A DNA stretch of 14,776 nucleotides. It comes from Lachnospiraceae bacterium UBA1201. Lineage in GTDB: Bacteria > Bacillota > Clostridia > Lachnospirales > Lachnospiraceae. Positions 5,902-13,191 of the stretch are shown piece after piece (position 1 is the first letter of the stretch; each line of letters opens with the position of its first letter). Position numbers and translations under genes: made by a program. Location: contig DBXX01000021.1 of the NCBI GenBank assembly GCA_002309675.1, positions 1-14,776 on the forward strand, given 5' to 3'. The notes beneath the pieces are model-generated. The model saw only the letters and a program-made list of their open reading frames with translations. It did no database searches and was not told where the DNA came from.

Positions 5902-7206
5902 TTACGCATTCACTTTAAAGAGTGTTGCCAGTGCTTCTTCCTTCAGTTTGGAACCGATGACGCACAGTTTGCCGGTGTAGTCGGCAGCGCCGGTGCGGAC
6001 CTCTGCCTCGCCCGGAGTCATGTCGAAGAACAACCATCCACCGTTTACATCCGGAACGATACCCTTCGCACGCAGTACCAAGCCATAGGTCTCGGCATCG
6101 TCCAGCGCTTCCAGCATGGACTTAAGTTCTGCAGCATCGTATTTTCTGGGAGTCTCAACGCCCCAGCTGATAAATACCTCATCTGCGTCATGGCCGTGAT
6201 GGTGGTGATGGTGATGATCATGATCGTGGTGGTGATGGCACTCACACTCCGGATCATCGCACTCTTCGTCGTCATCGTGATGATGGTGATGGTGATGTTC
6301 GTGCTCATCCTCGTCATCATCGTCATCGTCGTGATGGTGGTGGCAGCACTCGTGTTCGTCGTCATCGTCATCGTCGTCGTGGTGATGATGGTGGCAGCAC
6401 TCATGGTCGTCATCATCATCGTCATCGTCGTCGTGATGGTGGTGGCACTCGCACTCATCATCATCATCATCATCATCATCGTCGTCATGGTGATGGTGGT
6501 GGTGGCACTCGCACTCCGGATCGTCACACTCTTCGTCGTCATGGTGATGGTGATGCTTCTTCGCGTGATCCTCACGCAGCTGACGCATCATCTCCTCTGC
6601 CATGGACGCCTCCGGCTGCATAGCAGAAAGAATGACCTTACCGTCGATTTCGTCCCAAGGAGTGGTCACGATGGTCGCCTCAGCGTTATGCTCGCGAAGC
6701 AACGCCATCAGTTCGTCCAGTTTCTCCTGCGAAACCTTCTGTGTACGGGACAGGACGATGGTCTTCGCGTTCTCGATCTGGTTGTTGAAGAACTCGCCGA
6801 AGTTCTTGATGTACATCTTCGCCTTCGTCGCGTCCACGATGGTCACGAACGCGCCAAGTTCCACGTCTTCACGATGAGAAACCACACCGCCGACCGCCGA
6901 AATAACGTCAGAAAGCTTGCCGACGCCGGACGGCTCGATCAGGATACGCTCCGGCGCATAGGTATCCAGCACCTTCTTTAACGCTTCGCCGAAATCGCCG
7001 ACCAGTGAGCAGCAGATGCAGCCCGAATTCATTTCGGTGATCTGGATCCCCGCCTCCTTCAGAAAACCGCCGTCGATACCGATCTCACCGAACTCATTCT
7101 CGATGAGCACGATCTTCTGTCCGGCCAATGCTTCCTTCAGAAGTTTTTTGATCAATGTTGTTTTTCCGGCTCCCAAAAAACCCGAAAAAATGTCAATTTT
7201 TGTCAT
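5902..7206 (-). CDS. COG0523/CobW-family GTPase metallochaperone with long His/Asp/Cys-rich insert
   Basis: A 434-residue G3E GTPase. The N-terminal domain carries Walker A GFLGAGKT (9-16), ENEFGEIGID (36-45), the metal-binding GCICC (62-66) and LIEPSGVGKLSDV (89-101). The region where NKxD is expected reads LSRTQ (152-156). The C-terminal CobW domain is recognisable after residue 345 (about 372-434, with GWLFFDMTPGE at 390-400). Between them, about residues 214-341, is a tract of runs of four to seven His and four to ten Asp interspersed with CEC and CC. This can be expected to bind many divalent metal ions. COG0523 proteins use GTP hydrolysis to deliver metals, mostly zinc, to client enzymes. 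The start has GGAGG six bases upstream. It lies 30 bases after the kinase-Nudix gene. The metal is not proven by sequence: Zn, Ni and Co are all possible. Confidence 0.9.
   Translation of the reverse strand: MTKIDIFSGFLGAGKTTLIKKLLKEALAGQKIVLIENEFGEIGIDGGFLKEAGIQITEMNSGCICCSLVGDFGEALKKVLDTYAPERILIEPSGVGKLSDVISAVGGVVSHREDVELGAFVTIVDATKAKMYIKNFGEFFNNQIENAKTIVLSRTQKVSQEKLDELMALLREHNAEATIVTTPWDEIDGKVILSAMQPEASMAEEMMRQLREDHAKKHHHHHDDEECDDPECECHHHHHHDDDDDDDDDDECECHHHHDDDDDDDDDHECCHHHHHDDDDDDDEHECCHHHHDDDDDDEDEHEHHHHHHHDDDEECDDPECECHHHHDHDHHHHHHHGHDADEVFISWGVETPRKYDAAELKSMLEALDDAETYGLVLRAKGIVPDVNGGWLFFDMTPGEAEVRTGAADYTGKLCVIGSKLKEEALATLFKVNA
6187..6558 (-). repeat. CAT/GAT trinucleotide-rich tract encoding His/Asp/Cys repeats
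   Basis: About 370 bases made almost entirely of His (CAC/CAT), Asp (GAC/GAT), Glu and Cys codons. The 14-residue motif EECDDPECECHHHH occurs near both ends (residues about 225-238 and 314-327), which suggests internal duplication. The plus strand of the tract is strongly GTG/ATG/GTC biased and gives a false hydrophobic reading frame. Confidence 0.9.
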
Positions 7207-7236
7207 GATTTGCCTCCGATCATAAGGACAGCCCGA

Positions 7237-8697
7237 TCATTTGCCGTCCTTGCAATTCTTGCGGGACGTGATGCCCGTGAGCACCATTTCCCATTCTTTT
7301 TCGTACAAGCAGTACCCGGGGTCCCGCGTCTGCGCCGCTTTGCTCACGACGCTGCCGGGGATCCAGCAAACCTCGCTGACCTCTTCGGGGTCCGGCGACA
7401 GCATCAGCGGATCCAGGTCCTTTTCGTAAGTGTAAACATAGCTGAGCTCATGATTACGAAATACTTTTCCGTGGAAATGTCCGCTGCTGTAGCCCATAAA
7501 CGTCCCTAAGAACGTCAGTTCGGACAATGCAGGCGTAAGACCCAGTTCTTCGTTCAGTTCACGAAGGACAGCGTCTTCCGGCGCCTGGCCGGCACTTATG
7601 TGCCCGGCGCTCGAGATGTCTAAGCAGCTCGGATAGGACTCCTTATTCTCGCTGCGTCGTTGTAAGAGCACATCTACCCCGGTCGCATCCTGCGATGGCC
7701 GATAGATCCACAGATGCACAGTTCCGTGCAGATATCCGTAGCGATGCGCGACCTCGCGCGTCACGACCATACCGGTGACTTCGCCTTCCGGTGTGCGGAC
7801 ATCCAACAGTTCCGAATGCTGTGGATCGATCTCCGTAAGCATAGAGAGACATTCCTCGAAGCAAAGCCCCTCTTTCGGATCGACATTAAAAATCTGTGTC
7901 GTCTCCGCTGCCACGCTTATGAAGCGGGCGGCGAGGGCCACGGCCTCCTCGACGGAAGCCCCATGCACATACGCGCCGGCCAGCACCGAAGAAAAGATGT
8001 CGCCGGTCCCGCAACGCTCGATCCCGACACGCTGCGACGCGATCACAGAAAGCCGGTCGTCCACTCGATGATAGACCAGGTTCAGGATCTGCGCCTCCTG
8101 CGGCAATCCCGTCACCACGACCACCTGCGGCCCCATATCGGCCAGCTTCCGGCACAGCATTTTCCACGTCTGCTCCTGCACTCCCGCCTTCGAAAACTGA
8201 TCCATGACCTCCTCATAGGAAGCATCGGTGAGTTCGCACAGCTCCGTGACATTCGGCGTAGCCACATCCGCGTAGGGCATCAGTCTGCGCATGGCTTTGC
8301 ACATCGCCGGCGTATAGGATGTGTAGATCTTTCCGTGGTCTCCCATGACCGGATCGACAACGATGCGCGGTTGCCCGCCTTCTGCTTTGTCGTTCCTGCC
8401 GAAGATCTCCAGAAACCTCTCGACATCCGCGATCTGCTCCTCTGAACCTAAAAATCCCGTCAGGATTCCGTCAAAGGTCAGGTCTCTTTGCGCCCAGGAA
8501 TCGATGTACGCAGGCAGGTACGGGGTAAAATCATGAAGCATATACTCCGGGTAAGCCGTGTGCATCGAAAGAACTGCTGTCGGAACGATACACGTCTCCA
8601 ACCGCATCGCGGACAATATAGGAAGGGCGACCGTGACGGAACACCGTCCGAAACCAGTCACGTCGTTGATCACCGCGATCTTGCGTTGATGCTTCAT
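7237..8697 (-). CDS. Pyridoxamine/pyridoxal kinase fused to Nudix hydrolase
   Basis: A 486-residue two-domain protein. Residues 1-290 are a PdxY/PdxK-type ribokinase-fold kinase. The start IAVINDVTGFGRCS (7-20), TAVLSMHTAYPEY (40-52) and DPVMGDHGKIY (115-125) contact B6 vitamer and ATP, and RCGTGDIFSSVLAGAY (228-243) holds the anion hole and catalytic base D233. It should phosphorylate pyridoxal, pyridoxamine or pyridoxine to supply PLP. Residues about 295-475 are a Nudix domain of the isopentenyl-diphosphate-isomerase-like kind (VHLWIYRP, 327-334). Its box is at 365-387, ending RELNEELGL; the first conserved Glu is Q371, but the catalytic REUxEE glutamates are intact. Kinases of this family are normally about 280-290 residues, so the Nudix part is an addition. 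The start ATG has AGGAGA ten bases upstream. It is the first gene of the six-gene minus-strand operon. Confidence 0.88.
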   Translation of the reverse strand: MKHQRKIAVINDVTGFGRCSVTVALPILSAMRLETCIVPTAVLSMHTAYPEYMLHDFTPYLPAYIDSWAQRDLTFDGILTGFLGSEEQIADVERFLEIFGRNDKAEGGQPRIVVDPVMGDHGKIYTSYTPAMCKAMRRLMPYADVATPNVTELCELTDASYEEVMDQFSKAGVQEQTWKMLCRKLADMGPQVVVVTGLPQEAQILNLVYHRVDDRLSVIASQRVGIERCGTGDIFSSVLAGAYVHGASVEEAVALAARFISVAAETTQIFNVDPKEGLCFEECLSMLTEIDPQHSELLDVRTPEGEVTGMVVTREVAHRYGYLHGTVHLWIYRPSQDATGVDVLLQRRSENKESYPSCLDISSAGHISAGQAPEDAVLRELNEELGLTPALSELTFLGTFMGYSSGHFHGKVFRNHELSYVYTYEKDLDPLMLSPDPEEVSEVCWIPGSVVSKAAQTRDPGYCLYEKEWEMVLTGITSRKNCKDGK

Positions 8698-8706
8698 AAC
8701 ATTCGT

Positions 8707-8738
8707 CTCTCCTGCTTCGGTATTGACGGATCGGAGAG
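8707..8738 (-). promoter_or_regulatory. Possible hairpin masking the ribosome binding site of the kinase-Nudix gene
   Basis: In the leader of the operon transcript, CTCTCC (8738-8733 on the minus strand) is fully complementary to GGAGAG (8712-8707), which overlaps the ribosome binding site of the ATG at 8697. The loop is 20 bases. Six pairs are weak evidence and could arise by chance, because any CTCTCC can pair with a purine-rich binding site. Confidence 0.25.
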
Positions 8739-8764
8739 CCTAAGCCCCCATAATCCAATATATT

Positions 8765-8793
8765 ATTATAACATCCCCACGCAAAAACTGCAA
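8765..8793 (-). promoter_or_regulatory. Candidate promoter of the six-gene operon
   Basis: On the minus strand a perfect -10 TATAAT (8770-8765) is preceded after 17 bases by TTGCAG (8793-8788), a half match to the -35 consensus. Transcription would start near 8758, giving a leader of about 60 bases to the ATG at 8697. It lies back to back with the hipBA promoter, about 60 bases away. Confidence 0.55.
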
Positions 8794-8828
8794 GCAGACA
8801 TAAAGAAGCATCTCTCCGGGTTCTCGTC

Positions 8829-8857
8829 TTGACACCGGTCTTGATCTATGCTAATAT
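8829..8857 (+). promoter_or_regulatory. hipBA promoter
   Basis: A perfect -35 TTGACA (8829-8834), a 17-base spacer and a -10 TAATAT (8852-8857) on the plus strand form a near-consensus vegetative promoter. Transcription should start near 8864, giving a leader of about 78 bases before the hipB-like ATG at 8942. Confidence 0.8.
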
Positions 8858-8878
8858 AAAGTCGTGAAATTGCATATT

Positions 8879-8897
8879 TAAACGCTATTTCCGTTTA
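8879..8897. promoter_or_regulatory. Candidate HipB operator (palindrome in hipBA leader)
   Basis: The perfect 6-base inverted repeat TAAACG (8879-8884) and CGTTTA (8892-8897) is spaced by seven bases, just downstream of the expected transcription start. A second inverted pair, TCGTGA (8862-8867) and TCACGA (8903-8908), encloses it. HipB antitoxins bind such spaced palindromes to repress their own operon; the E. coli operators have the same half-site and spacer layout but a different sequence. Assignment to HipB is inference from position. Confidence 0.4.
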
Positions 8898-8941
8898 TAA
8901 AATCACGAAATCAATGCATTAAGTCAATCAAGGAGTCCATT

Positions 8942-9289
8942 ATGAAGATCTACGGTACCGAGAATACGATAACATTGACCGAGGAGATCGGAAAGCGCCT
9001 TCGCGGAATGCGGGTGCGCGCCGAACTGACGCAGAACGAACTGGCCCAGCGTGCCGGCGTGCCTAAGGCCGTCATTACCCGTATCGAAAACGGACTTCCG
9101 ATCCGCATGGACAGCCTGTTCGAATTGATGCGGGCGCTGGGCTGTCTCGGGAACCTGCAGGTCCTGCTACCGGAGGATGAACCGACGGCAAGCGAGATGC
9201 TGCGCGGGAAGAAGACCCGCATGCGCGTGCGCCATTCGGAGCAGGAAAACACGAAGAAGGGCGACTGGAAATGGGGGGATGAAGTATGA
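8942..9289 (+). CDS. hipB: HipB-like antitoxin, XRE-family DNA-binding protein
   Basis: A 115-residue protein with a Cro/C1-type helix-turn-helix at about residues 14-70; the core LTQNELAQRAGVPKAV runs 29-44 and is followed by the recognition-helix end ITRIENG (45-51). HipB-type antitoxins bind HipA and neutralise it, and repress the shared promoter. The tail (about 85-115) is hydrophilic and strongly charged (GKKTRMRVRHSE, then KKGDWKWGDEV), a likely flexible segment. The ATG has AGGAG seven bases upstream. The stop overlaps the hipA start as ATGA, indicating translational coupling and fixing the pair as one operon, read from the near-consensus promoter at 8829-8857. Confidence 0.9.
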   Translation: MKIYGTENTITLTEEIGKRLRGMRVRAELTQNELAQRAGVPKAVITRIENGLPIRMDSLFELMRALGCLGNLQVLLPEDEPTASEMLRGKKTRMRVRHSEQENTKKGDWKWGDEV

Positions 9290-10572
9290 TCGGAGCAGGC
9301 GTTTACCTGTGGGGGACCCGGATCGGGACCGTCGCACAGGAAGACAGCGCTCATGCGGCGGTCTTCACGTATGAGCGTGACTTCCTGCGAAGCGGCATCG
9401 AGGTCTCTCCGCTTTGGATGCCATTGTCCGCGCAAAACTATTCGTTCCCGGGACTTATGACCGACGCGTTTCGCGGACTGCCCGGCATGCTGGCAGACTC
9501 ACTTCCGGACCGCTACGGCTCGAAGCTGCTGGAAGAAGCATTTGCCAGACGCGGACGTGACGCAGGCACCATACTTGCCGTGGAGCGGCTTTGCTACACC
9601 GGAAGTCGCGGAATGGGCGCGCTTGAATACCGTCCTGCGGAGGAACTCGTGACCACCCGGGATGAAAGCCTGGACCTGGACGTTTTGGTGCAGGCTGCAT
9701 CGGATATCCTGTCCAGCCGCGAGGACATACGCGCGTCGGAGTCGGATATCCACCAGCTGATCAGCGTCGGAACTTCCGCCGGTGGCGCCCGCGCGAAGGC
9801 CGTGATCCAGTGGAACCGACAGACCGGCGACATCCGCTCCGGTCAGGCGAAGCCACGATCCGGCTACGAACACTGGCTCATCAAATTCGACGGTGTTTCA
9901 GGGAACCGCGATCACGAAGATAAGGACGACGGCGAGGAGTTCACGCGGATCGAATATGCCTACCATCGCATGGCGGTCTCTGCGGGCATTGAAATGAACG
10001 AATGTCGGCTTAAGCCTCAGTCCGGGAAATACCACTTCATGACGAAGCGTTTCGACCGCATCGGGGAGAACGGCGCGAAGCTCCACATGCAGACACTGGG
10101 TGGGATCGCGCACTACGATTTCAACGATCCCGGCGCCCATAGTTACGAACAGGCAGCCATGGTGATCCGCCGGCTCGGGATGGGCAGCGCCGAGGTCGAG
10201 CAGTTCTTCCGCCGCATGGTCTTTAATGTGATGGCGCGAAATCAAGACGATCACGTGAAAAACATCGCCTTTCTGATGGATCGCCGCGGCACATGGTCCC
10301 TGTCTCCCGCCTACGATATCACGTTTGCGTTAAATCCCGAGAACCGATGGTTGCGCCGTCACCAGATGAGCGTGAACGGCAAGCTCGAAGCGATCACGCG
10401 GGAGGACCTGATAACCGCCGGAAGAAACATGAATATCCGTCCGGTCCGGGCGAAGGCGATCCTCAGCGAGGTCGCGTCCGCTCTCGCCGACTGGCCGAAA
10501 TACGCGGAGGAAGCTTTCGTGACCGAAAAGACTGCTGCCGCGATCCAGGCCGCATTTCAAGTGTATATATAA
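9286..10572 (+). CDS. hipA: HipA-like toxin, serine/threonine protein kinase
   Basis: A 428-residue protein, full length for HipA (E. coli HipA is about 440). The N-terminal subdomain (about 1-115: GVYLWGTRIGTVAQE at 5-19, LPDRYGSKLLEEAF at 73-86) precedes the kinase core. The Gly-rich loop VGTSAGGARAKA (161-172) contains the candidate autophosphorylation residues S160, T163 and S164. HWLIKFDG (196-203) carries the ATP-binding Lys, and HFMTKRFDR (250-258) follows. ARNQDDHVKN (317-326) gives the catalytic Asp D321 and metal ligand N326, and LSPAYDITF (339-347) the second metal ligand D344. All expected active-site residues are present, so it should be active. Family members phosphorylate aminoacyl-tRNA synthetases (GltX for E. 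coli HipA) and cause growth arrest and persistence; the target here is unknown. It overlaps hipB by four bases and ends 32 bases before a strong terminator. Confidence 0.93.
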   Translation: MIGAGVYLWGTRIGTVAQEDSAHAAVFTYERDFLRSGIEVSPLWMPLSAQNYSFPGLMTDAFRGLPGMLADSLPDRYGSKLLEEAFARRGRDAGTILAVERLCYTGSRGMGALEYRPAEELVTTRDESLDLDVLVQAASDILSSREDIRASESDIHQLISVGTSAGGARAKAVIQWNRQTGDIRSGQAKPRSGYEHWLIKFDGVSGNRDHEDKDDGEEFTRIEYAYHRMAVSAGIEMNECRLKPQSGKYHFMTKRFDRIGENGAKLHMQTLGGIAHYDFNDPGAHSYEQAAMVIRRLGMGSAEVEQFFRRMVFNVMARNQDDHVKNIAFLMDRRGTWSLSPAYDITFALNPENRWLRRHQMSVNGKLEAITREDLITAGRNMNIRPVRAKAILSEVASALADWPKYAEEAFVTEKTAAAIQAAFQVYI

Positions 10573-10604
10573 TTATACGATTTTGAGAATTTATATAACA
10601 AAAA

Positions 10605-10646
10605 CCGAGATAAAGTTGCAAAATCAGCACTTTATCTCGGCTTTTT
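10605..10646. terminator. Bidirectional terminator between hipA and the converging SDR gene
   Basis: A perfect 12-bp stem, ccgagataaagt (10605-10616) and actttatctcgg (10629-10640), has a 12-base loop. On the plus strand it is followed by CTTTTTATTT; on the minus strand the bases after the stem are TTTTTGTTAT. It can therefore stop both the hipBA transcript and the transcript of the three-gene operon ending at 10704. Confidence 0.93.
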
Positions 10647-10703
10647 ATTTCCGCTTTGTTTTGCTTCTGCCCCGATTGCGATTCCACCGTCTCAGGGCGT
10701 GAT

Positions 10704-11396
10704 CTACTTCTTTACGATGCGGTTCTTCTGGGGCCGCAGGGTGATCTCGCGGATCACACTTCCGGGCCGCGCGTGCAGGGCGAAAAGCACCGCATCCGCC
10801 ACATCCGCCGGATACAGGCACTCATCGGCCGCGTCCGAAGTCGTAAAATCAGCGTTTCGGTACAGGTGCGTCCGCGTAAGATCCGGCGATATGGTCACTA
10901 CCTTCACTCCGTGCTTTCGAACTTCCTCGAAGATGCTCTCGGAAAATGCGGACAGACCCGCCTTCGTCGCTCCGTAGGCTGCCGCGTGCGGGCTGGCGTG
11001 CTGCGCCGTCACCGACGAGATCATGACCACCGTGCCCTTTTTCTCCCGCAGCTTCGGCAGCAGGATGCGCGTGAACAGCATCGGCAGTTCCAGGTTCAGC
11101 GTGACCATGGAATGGATGTCGTTTAGGTTCAAATTCTCATGTAGGCCATAGTAGGCGCAGCCGGCGTTATTGACCAGAAGATCGATCGGATATTCTTTCG
11201 CCAGACGTGCCACCAGATCACAGGCCGCCGAAGGATCCTGTACCATGTCCAAAAGGTGCATGGTCAGGCCGGGGATCTCCGGCTGCGGCATCTTGCGTCC
11301 GATCCCGAACACCTTCACGCCCTCACGGCACAGCGCCTCGCAGATCGCGCGTCCTATCCCGTCGGACGCACCGGTCACGATTGCATATTTCTCCAT
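10704..11396 (-). CDS. Short-chain dehydrogenase/reductase (SDR) family oxidoreductase
   Basis: A 230-residue classical SDR with a Rossmann fold. The cofactor-binding TGASDGIG lies at 8-15, the structural NNAG at 76-79, the catalytic Ser in MISSVTAQH (125-133), and the active-site YGATK with Y141 and K145. FGIGRK (30-35) after the second strand has an Arg at a place that often favours NADP(H). It should reduce or oxidise a carbonyl or alcohol; the substrate cannot be predicted, and a YdfG-like amino/hydroxy acid dehydrogenase is one possibility. The start ATG is one base after the stop of the YhaN-like gene, with its ribosome binding site (AAGGA) inside that gene's last codons, so translation is likely coupled. 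A functional link to DNA-end processing is not evident, and the pairing may be operon convenience. Confidence 0.88.
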   Translation of the reverse strand: MEKYAIVTGASDGIGRAICEALCREGVKVFGIGRKMPQPEIPGLTMHLLDMVQDPSAACDLVARLAKEYPIDLLVNNAGCAYYGLHENLNLNDIHSMVTLNLELPMLFTRILLPKLREKKGTVVMISSVTAQHASPHAAAYGATKAGLSAFSESIFEEVRKHGVKVVTISPDLTRTHLYRNADFTTSDAADECLYPADVADAVLFALHARPGSVIREITLRPQKNRIVKK

Positions 11397-11397
11397 A

Positions 11398-13179
11398 TCA
11401 CATGTCCTTCAGGTACTCTTTTTCGCGGCCCTGGCAGGTCAGGATGATGACCTGTCGGCGCAGGTGGCGCAGCAAAAGAAGGGTGTCATAGGTGCGTTTA
11501 TCATCGTAGTAAGCAAAGGTGTCGTCTAGGATGATGGGCGGGTTCAGATCCGGCCACATCATGTCGGCCGCCGCCAGACGCAGGCAGAAGTAGACCTGCT
11601 CCATGGTGCCGCGGCTCAGCTGCGATACCGGGATGGGCTCCTCCTCCGTCTGGATGAAGATGTCGAAATTCTCATCGATCAGGATGTCGCTGTACAGACC
11701 GCCGGAAATGACCGCCATGTACTCGCCGACCTTCTTATTCAGCTTATTTCCGAAGGACTCGCGGATCTCTTTTGCCACCTTTTTCACCGTGTCGACTGCC
11801 AGGTCAATGGCTCCGATCTCCACGGAATATGCGGCATTGCGCGCACAGATCTCTTCCACGGCCGTGAGTTCGCGGCCCAAGTCGTCCATGTGCTGCTGCT
11901 CCTGCTCCTGCTCCCAACTGCAACGCAGGATCTCCTTCTCGAGGTCGTTATTTGCCTCGTGCAACTTCATATAATCGCTGCCTTCGATGTCGGACATCTT
12001 CTCGCCGAGGCTGGTCTGCTGTCCGGCCAATTCTTCGTAGGAGCTCTTTGCATCCTTGTAGGAGGCCATGCGTTCCTCATACATACGGTACGCGCGACGT
12101 CTGCGACGTGCCCCACGGGAGATCATAATGATCAAAACCAGCAGGATCAGCACCGCGCCGCACAGGGACGGTCCCAGAATGATAGAAAAGTCAAAACGGG
12201 GATCTTCACCGCGGAAATACGAGATCAGGTAGTCGCACAGGAAGAATACCGCGCCGCCGAGGCAGGCCGTCAAAAGAATGTACAGCGCTAAGATCAGGCC
12301 GCGCAGGGACTTCGGTTTCTTACCCTGCTCCAGTTTCTCGAGCTTCAGGCCGGTCTTAGCGACCCAAGAGTCCGCCTCGTTCTTCCAGCGCGTCTGCTCA
12401 TGCTCGAGCCGGCGCATCTGGTCCTTGATATCTCGAAGTTCCTCTTCGGTCTGGCTGCGGAAGGTCCGCTGCTCCTGGAACATGTCGTATTCCTGCTTAC
12501 GGTCCTGCGCCAATTTCTGTTTGAAATCCTTCTCGCGATGCGCCAGTTCGTCCATGCGACGGTCCGACTCCGCGAGTGCCTCCATCAGGTTCTTCCGCTG
12601 ATTCTCCGCGACCTCGACACGTTTCTTCTCGATCGCTTCCCGCTTAGCATACAGCGTTTCGAGCGAGTGCTCCATATCGATCTCGACGTTCTTCGACGAG
12701 CCCAAATTCGCGACGTGATTTCTCAGTTCGTCCGCGAGGCCCTCCTCAAACGTAGCCTTCATCTGGCCCAGACTCACCATGTTGCGGAACGCCGTCTCGG
12801 TCATGTTCCCGAGCAGCGTGTTGATATGCTCCTGCGGAGGAATGACTTCAACATTATCCGTCAGGTTTGTAAGTTTCACCCACGGTTCCGGTTTCAGGAA
12901 GCTTCGCTCGATCTTATACTGCTTTCCAAACGACGTGAAGATCAGGCTTCCGCCGTAGCCGCCCTGATCCTCCCAGGGTTCATACTGTTTGTACAGATTA
13001 TTCGCTCCTGCTGTTCCCCGCTTCGAATCCATTCCGAAGAACATGCAGTAGATAAACGTGTGGATGGTGGATTTTCCCGCTTCGTTCTTACCGTGCAGGA
13101 TGTTAAGCCCGTTGTCGAATTTGACGACCTTGCCGTGGAATTTTCCGAAGTGGGCCAATGTAAGTTCATTAATGATCAT
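11398..13179 (-). CDS. YhaN/SbcC/Rad50-like AAA ATPase with central membrane segments
   Basis: A 593-residue SMC-like ATPase. The N-terminal half has LTLAHFGKFHG (6-16), Walker A GKNEAGKST (30-38) and a Q-loop at SLGQM (136-140). A coiled coil (about 170-285) follows. Instead of a zinc hook with CxxC, the middle holds two hydrophobic segments (about 294-318 and 331-354) followed by the basic stretch RGARRRRRAYR (355-365). A second coil (about 365-445) leads back to the signature LSRGTMEQVYF (521-531) and Walker B PPIILDDTFAYYDD (547-560). At the H-loop position the sequence reads ILTCQGRE (579-586), where a histidine is common in relatives. B. subtilis YhaN is much longer (over 900 residues), so the coils are short here. 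It should power the phosphoesterase encoded 12 bases upstream, tethered to the membrane. The start has AGGAGGGG upstream. Confidence 0.85.
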   Translation of the reverse strand: MIINELTLAHFGKFHGKVVKFDNGLNILHGKNEAGKSTIHTFIYCMFFGMDSKRGTAGANNLYKQYEPWEDQGGYGGSLIFTSFGKQYKIERSFLKPEPWVKLTNLTDNVEVIPPQEHINTLLGNMTETAFRNMVSLGQMKATFEEGLADELRNHVANLGSSKNVEIDMEHSLETLYAKREAIEKKRVEVAENQRKNLMEALAESDRRMDELAHREKDFKQKLAQDRKQEYDMFQEQRTFRSQTEEELRDIKDQMRRLEHEQTRWKNEADSWVAKTGLKLEKLEQGKKPKSLRGLILALYILLTACLGGAVFFLCDYLISYFRGEDPRFDFSIILGPSLCGAVLILLVLIIMISRGARRRRRAYRMYEERMASYKDAKSSYEELAGQQTSLGEKMSDIEGSDYMKLHEANNDLEKEILRCSWEQEQEQQHMDDLGRELTAVEEICARNAAYSVEIGAIDLAVDTVKKVAKEIRESFGNKLNKKVGEYMAVISGGLYSDILIDENFDIFIQTEEEPIPVSQLSRGTMEQVYFCLRLAAADMMWPDLNPPIILDDTFAYYDDKRTYDTLLLLRHLRRQVIILTCQGREKEYLKDM

Positions 13180-13191
13180 AGTGGTCCCCTC

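Noticed and set aside
5887..6981. Plus-strand reading frame that looks like a very hydrophobic Val/Met/Ile-rich membrane protein
   Set aside because: It is the complement of the His/Asp codon tract in the CobW-family gene; the opposite frame has Walker A, GCICC and a proper ribosome binding site.
7714..8445. Plus-strand 243-residue His/Arg-rich open frame
   Set aside because: Antisense shadow of the kinase-Nudix gene in a GC-rich region.
8862..8941. Structured regulatory RNA in the hipBA leader
   Set aside because: Only short AT-rich palindromes are present; a protein operator explains them better than a riboswitch.
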